Of a stretch of 64,000 nt of DNA, positions 33,377-45,138 are shown in pieces. Both the position numbers and the translations under genes were made by a program. Below the pieces are notes generated by a model that did no database searches, was not told the DNA's origin, and saw only the letters and a program-made list of their open reading frames with translations. Position 1 is the first letter of the stretch. Each line of letters starts with the position of its first letter. Origin of the DNA: Lactarius indigo. Lineage: Eukaryota; Basidiomycota; Agaricomycetes; Russulales; Russulaceae. The stretch is from assembly GCA_025766275.1 (NCBI GenBank), contig JAFKAC010000038.1:372001-436000 (forward strand). Reading direction: 5' to 3'.

Positions 33377-35113
33377 ATGCCTCCCAGAGCGCAATCAGCA
33401 CGCGGCAGAGTCATCAAGCGAAAATCTTCTCGACAGAATTCCAATCCGCGTAAGAAAAACGTGTCACCGCCACCCAGCGAAGACGGAACAACTGTGTCTG
33501 GACCTGATGACGCAGACGATGGGGAGAGCGACGCGTACCTGGTGGAAGACGACGATTTCGATGAAAAATCACTGCACAGTGACGCGCTGGATGACGACAG
33601 CGACCCAGGGTCAAGACCCACTCGTGTTGGTGGGAAACGAAAGCGCCCGACGCCCGTCAAGCCACGCGGTGTGAAGGGTCGCACTCCCAAGAGACGTAAA
33701 AGTATCCACAGTGACGAAGGCGAAGAAGAGGGTGACAATGACCTCAAAGAGGGCCAGGAGCTGGTTGGGAAAGTCGTTCAAGCACCGAAAACGGGAAGAG
33801 GTACGTACTATCTCAATGGACGAGACGATCAAGGGGATAGAATCGCCGATTTGCCTCAGTTCCTCCAGGTCAAATATCTCAAAACTCATTCGACTTCCTT
33901 TCGCAGCTGAAAAAAACAGAGTGCAACGACCGCGAGTGGTGAGTGTGCTAGTAGTTCTATTGGCCAATATGTGACTGAACTGGGTTTAGGTTTAGACTAC
34001 ACGGTGTGTTCTCCAGGAATTGGCCTACAGTTTGATGACGATCGTCACGCATGTTCTCAGAGCCCGTGTTTCGTCTAGCTGAGACCGAGTTCAGGCTCTT
34101 CATAGAAAAATTGACGGATCTGTTTATCACCGTCGACCCACAGATTCCGCCACTACCACCAAAGGACGTGATTTACAGAATCTACCGAGATGTATGTCTC
34201 CCATGTCTCCTAGAGGCCTACCTCGCCGCTGAAACTGTGCAGGTTCGATTTAGCAATGACAAGACGCCGTATAAAACAAGCTTCTCGGCGACCTTCTCGA
34301 GGAGTGGGAGAAAAGGGATTTTCGCTGGCTGTATGTCCCTATATGCTTCAGTTCACTGACCTATTCACCAATATCCATCCTTTAGACCACATGTACGCTC
34401 GTTTTGCACCCTTCTCTGTCTCTTGCAGTGTGTGCTGAGTCTGTGTATTTGGTTCTTCAGAATGAGTGAGCGCGGTCTCTTCCAAATAATGGGCTCCCGG
34501 TTCACCATCGTGATCACATTTTCAGTCAAGCCTGGCGGTGAAAGCCTTCTTGCAGCTGGGACCTGGTGTCCCGGAAAGAACGAACTCGCTACCATCCGGT
34601 CGCATATCCTGCGCAACTCATCTCGTCTACGTCGAATAATCAATGCCCCACTCTTTGTCGAGAACTTCGGCTCGGCAAAGCCGCCGCCTAAGGAAAAGAA
34701 AGGACGGCAGAATATTTTTGGGAGGGACGATGAGTTGAAGACGGCACCCAAGGGTATCGCCAAGGACCATAAGTGGGATTTCTACCATCGAATAGTTTGA
34801 GTCAAGCTAAATCAAGTGGTACAGGGAGATCGATCTTTTGAAGTGCCGCTCATTCGTTGTTGTGCATCAATTTACCGATGAAGAAGTTTTGAGCTTGAAT
34901 TTCGGACAGACGGTGATCGAGGTGGTAAAAGCAGCCAAGCCTCTTGTGTATTGGTATGTCATCGTTTTTTTTGGTGTACGGTGGCATTGATCGGGAAGTA
35001 CGAATAGTATGAATGATTACATGAGTGTGGGCGGTGGCGATGAGGAAGAAGAGGCCGCAGGCTCCGATGCCGAAGATGAGGATCAAGAGCAGGCGGATGA
35101 GATGAGCAGTTGA
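33377..35113 (+). CDS. DUF2461-domain protein with acidic/basic N-terminal extension
   Basis: Exon 1 (33377-33800) encodes about 140 residues of low-complexity, alternately basic and acidic sequence (KRKRPTPVKPRGVKGRTPKR as a likely nuclear signal), ending in VVQAPKTGR. Exons 33860-33938, 33990-34003 (14 nt), 34061-34191, 34243 onward and later ones give the DUF2461 core: PPGQISQNSFDFLSQLKKT, ECNDREWFRLHEPVFRLAE, IPPLPPKDVIYRIYRDVRFS, NDKTPYKTSFSATFSR, PGGESLLAAGTWCPGKNEL, GRDDELKTAPKG and a C-terminal acidic tail ending at 35113. The splice near 34385-34530 could not be resolved exactly. Biochemical function of DUF2461 is not known. Nuclear location is inferred. Confidence 0.88.
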
Positions 35114-35627
35114 GCCGACCTACCGATCACCGCCGGCTCTGGTGCGGCGTTTGTAGGCATGATTAGAATCTGGCTGAATAGGTGTATCCGGCATCTGCTG
35201 TACATTCTCACACGATTGTTCACATATGTTCATATCGTGTGCTACTTCAATTTATCCTGAACAACACAGACCGATGGAAGCTTGACCCAAACCAATGAGT
35301 ACGGATTGGGTGATAACCAAAGTCGTGCGGCACCGTACATGGCTACTCGGCTCCGCGGTCAGGTCTGTCAGGTATCGTGCTTATCCAGACACCTGTTGAT
35401 GGTGTTGAATCATCAACACCCTCAGCAGATTAGCTCTTGTTCTATAATTAGTACGCCAGGATGTAAAGATGGGACGAGTGGCTTTCCGATGTAATGTGTG
35501 GGCTACGGAGTTGGAACATGCTCCGAAGATGTCACAATCAAACAGGTCAAGTGCAGTAGAGTCCGCATATACTCAGGAAGGTTATGCATCAAATTGAGAG
35601 AGCGGTTGCAAATAAACGAGAGAGCTA
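35114..35627. other. Convergent intergenic, 514 bp
   Basis: 3' flanks of the DUF2461 gene and the small membrane-protein gene. No convincing frame. The sequence around 35390-35420 has short inverted patches around TGTTGATGGTGTTGAATCA. Nothing else seen. Confidence 0.45.
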
Positions 35628-36119
35628 CTATAATTTATCGTCCTCTTTTCCTCCTTGAGAACCCTGGTATTGCCTGGCCCACTACGGAAAGAAAATTAGT
35701 GATGCACGGACGGGGCGATGAGATGTGAGATACGCTAAACGTACTCTCATAGAAGGGATGGCACGGGTTGGTTCATTATAGCGATACTAGAAGGACGCCA
35801 TTTTACCCTATGTAGCAGGAAGTATATGCAACAGGAGCGCCTACCTCTTTGTCCGCACTGACTGTCCAGACACCGTATGACACTCCAAGTATTCCCGCAA
35901 ACAATATGGCGGTATTTGCCTTCCAATTTGACGGTCGCGTCCACCAGCCACCTGTAGTGGAATAGATATGTGAGGGTGTAACTAGTTGGTGTTTTTCCGG
36001 ACGCACCTGCTGGCGTCCACACTTCCTTCGGATAGGGATATCTAGCACCACCACCCTTTGTAAATGGGTCGTATCAGAGCTCTCTAGTACCTGTAGATAG
36101 ACACGTTCGGGCTCACCAT
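35628..36119 (-). CDS. Small single-pass membrane protein (about 80 aa)
   Basis: Best model: start ATG 36119-36117 as a three-base coding exon followed by a 61-nt intron (36116-36056). Then exon 36055-36007 (GGGARYPYPKEVWTPAG), exon from 35951 (GWWTRPSNWKANTAILFAG, hydrophobic span ILGVSYGVWTVS), then two more exons giving RYNEPTRAIPSMRWARQY and an acidic/basic end, stop at 35628. Every intron has GT-AG borders and keeps frame. The YPYPKEVW..AGGWW and NWK..T motifs recall small conserved fungal proteins, probably mitochondrial inner-membrane; no name is certain. A longer frame starting at 36228 runs into a stop and was rejected. Confidence 0.72.
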
Positions 36120-36226
36120 TGTACAGCTAAAAGGTCAGTCGGAGTTGGTCGAGCTGGTTGGCGAGTTTCGATTTGTGCGCGTTGCTGCTCCCGGACTTTG
36201 CCGGCCGCTTGCTCTTACTCGTGACC

Positions 36227-37172
36227 ATGTCTGCCACCGCCCGTGGATCTGCCACGCGCGTTCATCTGTTCAGTCTTCATCCCTCCGTGGGTTCTAAACA
36301 AGCAGTAAGCGAGCCCTTTCCCCCTTCAGACTCATGATTTTCATGTTCACATGACGCCCAAAGCAAAAGCGCGTTGGTCGTGGCCGTAGCTCTGGACTGG
36401 GAAAGACCTCTGGACGCGGACACAAAGGCCAGAAGGCGCGGTCGGGTAACGGAAAGCCCAAGGCCGGTTTCGAGGGTGGCCAGACTACCATCTCCAAGCT
36501 TTTCCCTAAGAAGGGTTTCACCAACTCGTGCGTGTTATGCTGTCGCGTCATTCGCGAGATGTGACGTTTCTACCGTTTGCAGTATCAATGGCAAAACTTA
36601 TGCGCCCGTCAACCTTGATCGGATAGCGCATTGGGTTGAGCAAGGGCGATTGGTATCCTCCCCTGAAAAACCCATCACCGCAAGGGAGCTGGTGTTGAGC
36701 GGGTGCATACACAATGCCCACGATGGAGTTAAGCTCTTGGGAAACGTGCGCCACCTTTTCTCCTTCTTTCGTCTCTTGACTAGAACACTCGTGTTGCTAG
36801 GGCTCAGAACACCTCAAAGTGCCAATACACATAACACCGTCGCGTGCCTCCAAGTCCGCCATCAAAGCCGTCGAGGAGCTGGGAGGATCGGTTTTTTGCA
36901 GATACTTCAACCGGTTAGCCTTGTATGACTGCGTGAAGGGGCGCACAGACCGTATTGATGCGGCACCCACGCGTCGCCAGGATATTGGTGTGTCTCCATG
37001 ACTGCATTCGATGTGACTATCGCTAAGTCCAAGTTTAGAATGGTACACTAATTGGAAAAATCGTGGTTATTTGGCACCGGAGAGCATCGCTAAAATGCCC
37101 ATCGTACAGGAACGGTGGCGAGAACTTTCTGAACAGTTGACGCGGTTTAAAACTGAAGAGTTTAAACGATAG
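36227..37172 (+). CDS. Mitochondrial large-subunit ribosomal protein uL15m
   Basis: Organellar L15-type ribosomal protein (yeast name MRPL10). The start at 36227 gives [12 protein letters not shown], then an intron, then the hallmark [20 protein letters not shown] and [19 protein letters not shown]. The following exons read [38 protein letters not shown] and [18 protein letters not shown]. The C-terminus, [20 protein letters not shown], ends at 37172. Introns are short, and one near 36530-36580 disrupts the naive frame. The gene is divergent from the small membrane-protein gene, with only about 108 bp between the preferred starts. Confidence 0.93.
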
Positions 37173-37345
37173 ACACATTGTATATAGCCTTCTTCCTCAA
37201 GTGCCCTAATACATGCAAAGCACAGTCATGGATAGACCGGGCCGAAGTTAACACGTGCTCTCGTGTTGCCCTAGGAAGCGCCACGGCTGTCAGGGCACCT
37301 CAACACACCCTGCTGCCTGATGTCCCCATCCCTCATCCAATTACC

Positions 37346-39223
37346 ATGTTAAACTCTGTAACAAATTATGTGTACGAACGACGCAAACGGCTAGCGCGAA
37401 CCGCGGGCGTAGTTGGGGGCCTATATCTCGTTGGGCGGTATGCAATGGGACGGATTGCGGACATGGGAGACCGGGTTCGAGAAGAACGGTTGGCACGAGA
37501 AAAGTACGGGCGATTTAACAATTCAGTATATCATATTCTGACCTCGCGTAGTATGCGCAAACGTTTCCGACAGAACGTCCAGGATACTTCGTTCACGATC
37601 ATGACTTACTTGCCGCTACTCAGCAAGCATATCCTAGACGAAATGGATGTCGAGGCGCTGACGGCTGAGCTTCAGTCCCTCTCGCGCGCTGCAAAGACGC
37701 AGCGCAATATTTCTGCCGTGCCAAAAGTTGGATCTGCGGGGTCTCTGGAGTCTAGCGTAGAATTGGTGCGTCCCTCGGACGCCCGTTCAGAATCTAGCTC
37801 TGCGTCCTTTTTGTCCGTTTCCCCACGTCCCGAGGCTTCATCGTTGGCGGAATCTACTGTGAGTTGGGTCGAGCCGCTACAATCTCCGGAGGCGCCGTCG
37901 TTAGAGAGGCCGGGGGGCTCGTCGGCTCCCTTGGCGCCCTTCAGTGAAGCAAACGCACTGTCGGAATCAGTTGCGTCGAGCTCCGTAGTCAGCAGCAGTA
38001 GCGATTCTGGTCTCGTGAGTCGCCGTTTTGCCTTCGATCCCTTTATCGCCGCCCAGGCTGATTTGTCTGTTTCTCACAAGAGCGCTTCTACGAGGAGCAA
38101 AGCGGAGCTTTGGAGAGAGGTCAAAATGCTTAGTGCGTCGTTACCATCCGTCATGCCTTGGATGATACTATTTGTCTCTCCAGCCGTTACAAGAACGCTC
38201 ACTGTCCTCTACTCCATAACCCTCCTGACCATTTTTACCAACATCCAGCTCTCCCTTCTTGGTCGATACAAGTACATCCAGTCTGTCCTGCAGATGGAGC
38301 GTAGTGAAGAAGCACGCACGCGACGCCAGTATGAATCCTCCCCATTCCCGTTTCTTGTCGACCAGGATATCGAAGCTTTCGTTGGTCAGAAAGCTAGGTT
38401 GGAGGAGGATAGCATATGGCGCGGGGGTGTGGACGCAGAGACAGAACGCAAATACCTCACACTCAGTTGGTGGATCTTGAATGTGGGCTGGAAGGATGTT
38501 GGTGAGCGTGTACGGAGAGGGGCCGAAGAAGTGTTCGAAGGGTGAGCAATCCACTCCCACTAACAGGATAGCGTTCATGGAGACCATCTAGAGTATCACT
38601 GAAGAGCAAAATTGGCGCCATAGAACTGCATCGGTTGATAAGCGACGTCCGGCGACGCGTCGAGCACGAGATCACCTTTGAAGGCACTGAACGCAGAATT
38701 AAGTAAATGGCTCATTTAAACACATTCTCCAGAGGACCTGATTTACCTTTCGTAGCTTCCTTTCCACTCTCATGCCACCGACGACTTCAGCACTGTCGCA
38801 CCTCCTCACGCGTGGTGGCTTTCCTCCCACACACAACGACATGCACGAACCTGAATTCACGGCGTTACTCGAAGAGACACGTGACTTACTTGCATCGTCT
38901 GATTTTGCGCTTGTCTTGGAGCGCGCTCTTGATCGCGCAACCACTTTACTATTTGATGGCCTTTCCCAAAACGTCTTCGTAGGTGAGGAGGGCGAAGATC
39001 AGGTGCAGCTGCGTGTTGCAGCTGTCCTGCCAGGTCTTGCGAGATGGAGCAGCCTCGCGCTCAATGGCATGCCTAATGAGCTCGTCGATGTTTGTGCCTT
39101 CCTTCGCTCCTCTCCAGAGGCCCTTGGCGTGCTAACTCGCGTACACAGAGTTTGTCAGATTTGCACGAGGTGGCGAGCTTCTCGGCAATCATATACTCGA
39201 ATTACGGGGATCATTTCCGGTAA
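37346..39223 (+). CDS. PEX3: Peroxin-3 (peroxisome biogenesis)
   Basis: Membrane-anchored receptor for Pex19 and peroxisomal membrane proteins. Exons 37346-38541, 38592-38702, 38756-39089 and 39149-39223 sum to 1,716 nt, exactly 571 codons plus stop. The start at 37346 (MLNSVTNYVYERRKRLARTA) is preferred over the longer frame because the short hydrophobic anchor AGVVGGLYLVGRYAMGRI follows at residues 20-37, as in the family. Then come REKYGRFN-type and SMRKRFRQNVQDTSFTIM motifs, a Ser-rich loop (residues about 120-240), and the C-terminal domain. The last exon ends SLSDLHEVASFSAIIYSNYG, close to the conserved Pex3 C-terminus. Confidence 0.93.
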
Positions 39224-40049
39224 TGGACAACGTACATCGTTTGACCAGGTTTTGCGGCTGCAAGTTATTTAATACCATACAACACATTGCCGTTCTTCAT
39301 ACCAAGCCTGAGAGTCTCGCCGCGGCCTCGATTGGACTATTCGTGAGAAGAGATGCACCGCCCGCTGAGAGATTCGCGCTTCGGATATTATGGTGGGCAA
39401 CAGTACCACCAGCCGGCTAAACAGTGAACCGTTTTCATGCCGGTTTGTTAATTCTGTTGCATTTTTATTACGCGACATATGGGCTAGACAGAGGCAACCC
39501 TGCAGAAAACTTGACTATAGGCGTTGTGAGGGGCCGGCGTAAGAGGCAAAACAGAGGTGTTGCAGAGGCAAGACGACAGGATTTATCGTAAGTTCGGATC
39601 AGATACGGTCTAATATTGATGGCAATTCGTGGTCATCCTTCAGTGTGTTGTGCACGACACGGTCACAGTAAGATTTCGCAGCTCGAGTGGGTTCGTGTTG
39701 TGGGTTGTCGACCCTGGCGACCAGAGCCTCAGTTCTAGGTGTGGCATGCCAGACGCCTAATTGGCCGTGCTTCGACATAGCGAGTGATGAATTACGGCCT
39801 CACCGCGTCTTTGGAGCCTGTGATTTATATACAGTGTGCGTAATCGATGACTAGATCAATCCCGGTAACCTACTTTGTCCTGATCCGGAGATAGTATCTG
39901 CATGGAGCCCTGTCCTGCATTCCCAGACGCAGTGGGCACCAGGGACCGGTTTCACCCGATGACAAGCTGAAAGCAGTGAACCGACAATCGGTGTTCTTGT
40001 CATTCTTCCACTCAGCATTTCGTTCGTTGAGCACGGCTGAGACCGACCG
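39224..40049. other. Intergenic, 826 bp
   Basis: 3' flank of PEX3 and promoter of the ERT1-like gene. Short frames here have no family features and differ in codon use from neighbours. A TTATATACAG TATA-like sequence is at about 39824-39833, 220 bp before the next start. Confidence 0.5.
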
Positions 40050-42079
40050 ATGATGGACGCTGCCATCTTCAACAGCCCCACCTCCACCTCCGACGAGCTT
40101 CCAGCTCCAATTACAACTACCACGATCACCAATACCCAACAAGAAATGACGCAAGAGGGCGAAGACGATACCTCAGCTGGCGGTAAGAAACGCCCTCCAA
40201 AGGCGGCGAAACGGCGCAAGGTGAACCACGCCTGCCTCTACTGCAGGCGCAGCCATATGACTTGCGACGAAGGACGACCGTGTCAACGATGGTGAGTCCC
40301 ACTCCTGCCCTGCGAAGTGGACCAGGCGTACCTTCAGGTCTGGGGCCCCACCCCTACTCCTTCACCTTCACCCGCGGTCCGCGGCCGAGTTTACAACGCC
40401 CCTGCTAACGTTGCCGTTAGCATTAAACGCGAAATTGGCCACCTCTGCCATGATGAAAATCGACCAGGTAAGCAGGGTGCAACACCAGCACAAGCTACGA
40501 TGCCCCCACCACCTGCAGCAGAAACGAGTGTCCAGCGTATGTCCTTCCTTTTATTCATGATATATCTCTTCGCTGCCATCACCGATCTCTTTTGTCTGCT
40601 GGGTGACTTGGGCGCTAATGGATTGTGTCCATATATGCAGCAGCAACTACACCTTTCGCCGCTGCTTCTACACCCACACCCACCGCCCCCCCTCTCAATT
40701 GGCCGGGCTTGCCAGCGTCGCAGAACTCGTTTGTTTACCCACATGAGACTTTTGGCCGAGAATTCTCTAGCCTCTCGTGAGTGACATGTCGCCTGATTCT
40801 GCAACGAACATAGCTCACATCTCTCATGTCTCGCAAGTGATTTCCTGGAGACCCTCGACGAACAGGCGTTTTTCACTGGCGGAGCCGTGAATGGCGGGGA
40901 TGCCCTCGAGGGCGCAGATGTCGACATGTCGGGTACGGTTGCCCAGCCACCTTCTAGCAACGACGATGGTACTGTGCCAGAACCATTGGCCCTTTCGGGG
41001 CAGCAAACGCAACCGCAAGTCAACGACCTTCTGCAGCGATATGTTGATCTCGTGCCACCAGTGCTGCCTAGTGCAAGCCTGGCGGAGAAATTTCTTCTCA
41101 CAGAAATTTCTTCTCACTGCGGCGGATCCAGCGCCGGGAACACGTGACGAACGACTGAAGCGGGTGATCCGAACCAAGTACGAGGCCGGTTTATTGAAAC
41201 CATATAACTACGTGAAGGGCTATGCGCGGTTGTCGCGGTGGATGGACTGCAAGTCAGTTGAAGCTCAGTTCCAGAAGGTGGTTGTTACTGATATTGTGGC
41301 GCCCTTAGTGTGTCGCAGGAATCAAAGCAGCAGATCCTGCAGCCTCTATCGGTGTTGAGACCTAAGTTCCGTGTAAGCTTTCCAATCAAGTAATTTATGA
41401 AAGACCCCACACCGACTCTTACTCTATAGGCAATTGCGCAATCACTACGCGATATGGTGCATACTACGATCCTCGTGATACGAATTCACGTCACTCACAC
41501 TTTACCCAGGACTTGGTATTTATCGAGGAAGCTTTTGAGCGTCTGTTGCTGGATTATGACCGCGTTTTCTCTTGTATGGGCATTCCGGCGTGCCTTTGGC
41601 GACGGACCGGCGAGATCTACAAGGGAAATCGCGAGTTTGCGGAGCTTGTCGGCATAGACGGTTACACGCTCCGAGATGTGAGTTTGTGTGGGTTTGTACA
41701 TAGTTGCCCCGTTGAATAATTCCTCTTGAACAGGGCGGGCTCTGCATCTACGAACTCATGGCAGAGGAATCGGCCGTGAACTATTGGGAGGTGCGTACGC
41801 GCTCCACTGACTTTCGGAGTGCTTACTTATTCAATCTACGAATAGAAATACGGCAACGTCGCGTTCGACTCGACGCAGAAGGCGGTTTTGACGTCGTGCG
41901 TATTACGGTTCAAGCCCACGATGACGCAGGGCGCTGGTGCGGCAACACCAGAAACTGCTGGCTTGGACACTACTACCCCCAGCGAGGAGGGATTTATCAA
42001 CTGCTGCTTCTCATTTACGATTCGACGAGATACCTGGGGCATCCCACTTATGATTGTAGGCAACTTCATCCGGTGTTGA
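40050..42079 (+). CDS. Zn(II)2Cys6/PAS transcription factor, ERT1/AcuK type
   Basis: Fungal zinc-cluster regulator of the family that controls gluconeogenesis and alternative-carbon growth. The cluster is at residues 62-90: C-x2-C-x6-C-x5-C-x2-C-x8-C, within KRRKVNHACLYCRRSHMTC; the fifth Cys codon is split by the first intron (about 40292-40420). Downstream are VPPVLPSASLAEKFLLT, LKRVIRTKYEAGLLKPYNYV and KGYARLSRWMDC. A PAS region (AFERLLLDYDRVFSCMGIPA; GEIYKGNREFAELVGIDGY) follows, then the C-terminal FRRDTWGIPLMIVGNF-like end at 42079. A 16-bp tandem duplication (41086-41117) puts the frame out by one unless removed by splicing, so the copy may be mutated. Its 3' end is duplicated further right. 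Confidence 0.87.
41086..41117 (+). repeat. 16-bp tandem duplication inside the ERT1-like gene
   Basis: AGAAATTTCTTCTCAC occurs twice in a row (41086-41101, 41102-41117). With one copy the reading EKFLLTAADPAPGTRDERLK is open and family-like; with two, the frame changes and stops at 41147. The second copy creates a CACAG acceptor just before AAATTT, which could restore frame if a donor upstream is used. Confidence 0.88.
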
Positions 42080-42625
42080 CGGACACACGTCTGCTCGCAC
42101 GAATTAGAGACTTAACGAGCTGTACGAGTTAGTTGACATTTCTGTGTAACTTATTCTGCCCTATGCTTGTACCCTTCCTCTCGCGTTAACGAGTTTGTCG
42201 GTGGATAGCTATGACGGCTGAAGCTCCCCTGTTATGATACCAAGTGGTACTCTTCCCGACTTGAACGAGGGGCGGCTGTCATGATGATAGCCCCTTCCGA
42301 CCCTATTAGAGTGCAATGGTGGCGACCGAATAACTTTTCATTAACTTGATGTTTTCTGCCCGATTTCTATGAGTCAGTCACAGTTTTTTTCTTCCCACGT
42401 CGGCCGTCGCTGAATGGTGCACGAACGGTCCAAAACGCGCCCCTTGTGCTAAGTATCGGGTTCATAATACTGTCGTCCGTCTCGGTCATTCGCTGAACCA
42501 AACACCCCAGTCCATTTTGTTAAATGGCAGTGACAGACGAATGCCAGCGGCAGTAAAAGATAAATAAGTGCTAAGACATTCTCGGAGGTATTTCTGGTCT
42601 AAAAAACTAGGATGTTCAAATAGTG
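42080..42625. other. Intergenic, 546 bp, between ERT1-like gene and P1
   Basis: ERT1-like 3' flank. The stretch 42000-42210 has partial copies at 47615-47840 and near 62890-62990, marking it as part of the duplicated array unit. No gene. Confidence 0.55.
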
Positions 42626-44785
42626 TTATACACCTTCACCAGTGCCATAACTCGGTGGCGCCTCGAATCTTTCTGCACGCAGTTCTTCCACCTCACGCCG
42701 CAAAATCTCCATTTCCGTCTGAAGTCTCCGAGTATCGGGTGGAGGTGTCACTGTACTCGGCTCGGTAGTACTAGAGCCACTCGAGGGCGGCCGTGGGTGG
42801 GCGGGTGGAGAACGCGTAGCTGCTGAACGCAGCTGCACAAGCTCCATACTGGTCAGGCCAACAGGCGAGTGCCACACCTTGCGATGGCGGGAGCAGTTGC
42901 TCAGACGGTCCGTCGCTTGCTGTCCCGACGGCCGCACAGGCCCAGACCGCCGTTGCTGCCGGTCCATCCGAGACGCTGCTTCTAGCGGTGCCGCCTCGGA
43001 GAAGTGATAGGTTGAACGGGGTCACCGCAATCTGGGGGTGCGCCTCCATAGCGTCGCCCGAAAGGGATGACCCGACGGATTCGAGGAAATTATCTTGTCT
43101 CAGTCGCCGCCGCACTACGAATGCGATGACCCCAACTACGAGGATCAAAGCAGTAACGCCACCTGCAACCCCCCCCCCCCCCCCCCCCCGACAATTATGC
43201 CGGTGTGCAACGTCGCGCGAAACATCCTACATAGGTCGGTGTAGCGTTGACCGTTGTTTGGAGGACGGGAGCTCTAAAAAAATAGTTGGGCAGATACCGA
43301 ATGAAAAGGCGCCTGCTATAAACGGACACGAGAGCTAAGGGAGCATACATTGCACTCTGCGCAGGGCTAAAGAGCAGTGCGACAAATCTTAGTTACTAGC
43401 ACCTTATAGATGGAAACCTTCTAGGAGCTCACCTGGCTACTCCCAAGAGAGTTTATCCATAAGTACTGTCGTAAGTGAGCGGGAATACACCTGCGCTTGT
43501 GTTAAGAGACGCCCGGTTGTGAACTCTCGAAATAAGATTTGTGCGTAGGTCTAAATTCAAGGTCATAATCGTCCCAAACAAGTTCCAGCCTAAAATATAA
43601 GACCAACGGATGATTCGACGACGTTGGTATCTAACCACGCATCGGGAAATCTAATATCCACGAGCCCACTTGTCCGTATGCTGAGAGCAGGTGTCAATCA
43701 CTATCCAGGGCAAGGCTCTTCCATTGACTATAAAGCTTCCCGGCTATATTCTACAGACGAATCAATTTCTCCGCAACGCACCTAAGACACCCTCACGAAC
43801 AGAATACTTGCTTGCGTCGGCCGTCTGTTTGACAACTGACCCCATCATTGACATCGCTTCGATGGCGATGATGCCCTCGATGGCGAGGTTCGTTTGGTGG
43901 TTCGTCATCAGCCCATCCACAGAGGACCTGTGTTAATGTCATTCAAGCTTATTAACAATAAGAATTATGTACGGAAACAACACACGATCGTGGATAACCA
44001 GTGTCGAGTTGGACAAGTAGTCGACCTACGAAGTCAGTAGAGAATTCTATCCGGTGTTGTTGGCCCATGATAGGTGAGAATAAAAGCTCCGTACGTACGT
44101 ATCTGCTTATGAGGCTACCGTCTCCAGTCGCACGAGTGTGGGCATAAGTCATGATCAGCATATTCCAAAACTCTGTAAGAACATATCAGTGATGGGCGAA
44201 ACCCGAAACAAAGACACATACGTTCGACTCCTAGGTTGTGGTTGGAATTGCTGATCGTGACGTTGGGGTAACTCAATCCTTCATACACTCAGTAATCGAT
44301 GCTCTCGAACCTTTCCAACTTTTGAAACGCATCTAAATCAGCAGCAGCGTATGGGATGGTGTAGTTGGGAGATGGTTGAAGCTGAAATCGAGGCTTGGGA
44401 TGGAGTCTACGTAGTAGAAGATCGATGTACATGGACGCAGGGGACGCAGAATACAGCGTCTCGACGGCGTTCACTCGGCTTGACGAGGTAAGGATGTCTC
44501 CCACTCGGTACGCCAAGGAACTTACTCTGCCTTCGATCCAATATTCTTCAAGAATATCATCGCATCTGACTCATTGCAGTTACCATTCGCGTCGGCCCCA
44601 ATTGTGAGGTGGGTACTGCCATACACTTGTGTAGTTGAGAGAGACACCAAGAACATCGTCTGGTCTATTTTCTGAGCTGCTGAAGAAGCATTTGCAAAAT
44701 CGCCGAGGAAGTCAACTAATCGCCATGAATGTGGACACTGACTATCTGTGTGATTGATGTGCCTAGGTCACGTGAAATGGCAAAC
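42626..44785 (-). pseudogene. Glutaminase-like array, copy P1 (5'-truncated, broken)
   Basis: Carries the C-terminal tail (ELRAERFEAPPSYGTGEGV, stop 42626), a membrane span region, and ectodomain pieces (LIMTYAHTRATGDGSLISRY at about 44090-44160; RVNAVETLYSA at about 44440-44480). A two-base deletion near 42875 shifts the tail frame. The Gly-coding run in front of the membrane span has grown to 21 C/G (43169-43189), against seven in P2. Several internal deletions lie at 44640-44785. The N-terminal half is missing, replaced at about 44790 by sequence of the A/B/C-family flank. Not functional. Confidence 0.85.
43169..43189. repeat. Homopolymer, 21 C
   Basis: A run of 21 C on the plus strand at the position of the Gly codons before the membrane span of P1; other copies have about six or seven. 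Prone to slippage and to sequencing error. Confidence 0.9.
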
Positions 44786-45138
44786 AACGAAGTCGATGTG
44801 CTTCGCCTAAACCATGGATATCACACTCTACTTCAAACTTCTCACTGGAGTACAAGTTCCGTACAAACTTCCGTGTCGTGAACGTCTTTGCTCCTATCCA
44901 TTCCGTCGCAAAGTCCCGTATCATACATGCAAGCGGCTTAGTACTGTAATAATATTTCCGAACCAACTGCCAGTGGCACCGAATGCGTCCTCGATAGGCA
45001 CCGTCCGTTATATCGTCGCAACTGTTGGGTACATGAATTATCACTGGTTCCTGTGGTGGTGCATTCTCTCCAGTCTTATGCGTGCGGTGTCAGTCGGTCG
45101 TACTTTTCGTCTGTTGCACTTGTCGGCCAACAACTGTC

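Noticed and set aside
33801..33859. Longer exon 1 of the DUF2461 gene reading through to 33910
   Set aside because: Removing a 59-nt GT-AG intron joins VVQAPKTGR to VPPGQISQNSFDFL, the family sequence; read-through does not.
36226..36229. Overlapping divergent start codons (CATG) for uL15m and the minus-strand neighbour
   Set aside because: The minus-strand frame from 36228 meets a stop after about 33 codons and no splice rescues it; the start at 36119 gives a full conserved protein.
37178..37345. 56-residue N-terminal extension of PEX3
   Set aside because: It has no conserved features, and the family's N-terminal anchor follows directly after the ATG at 37346.
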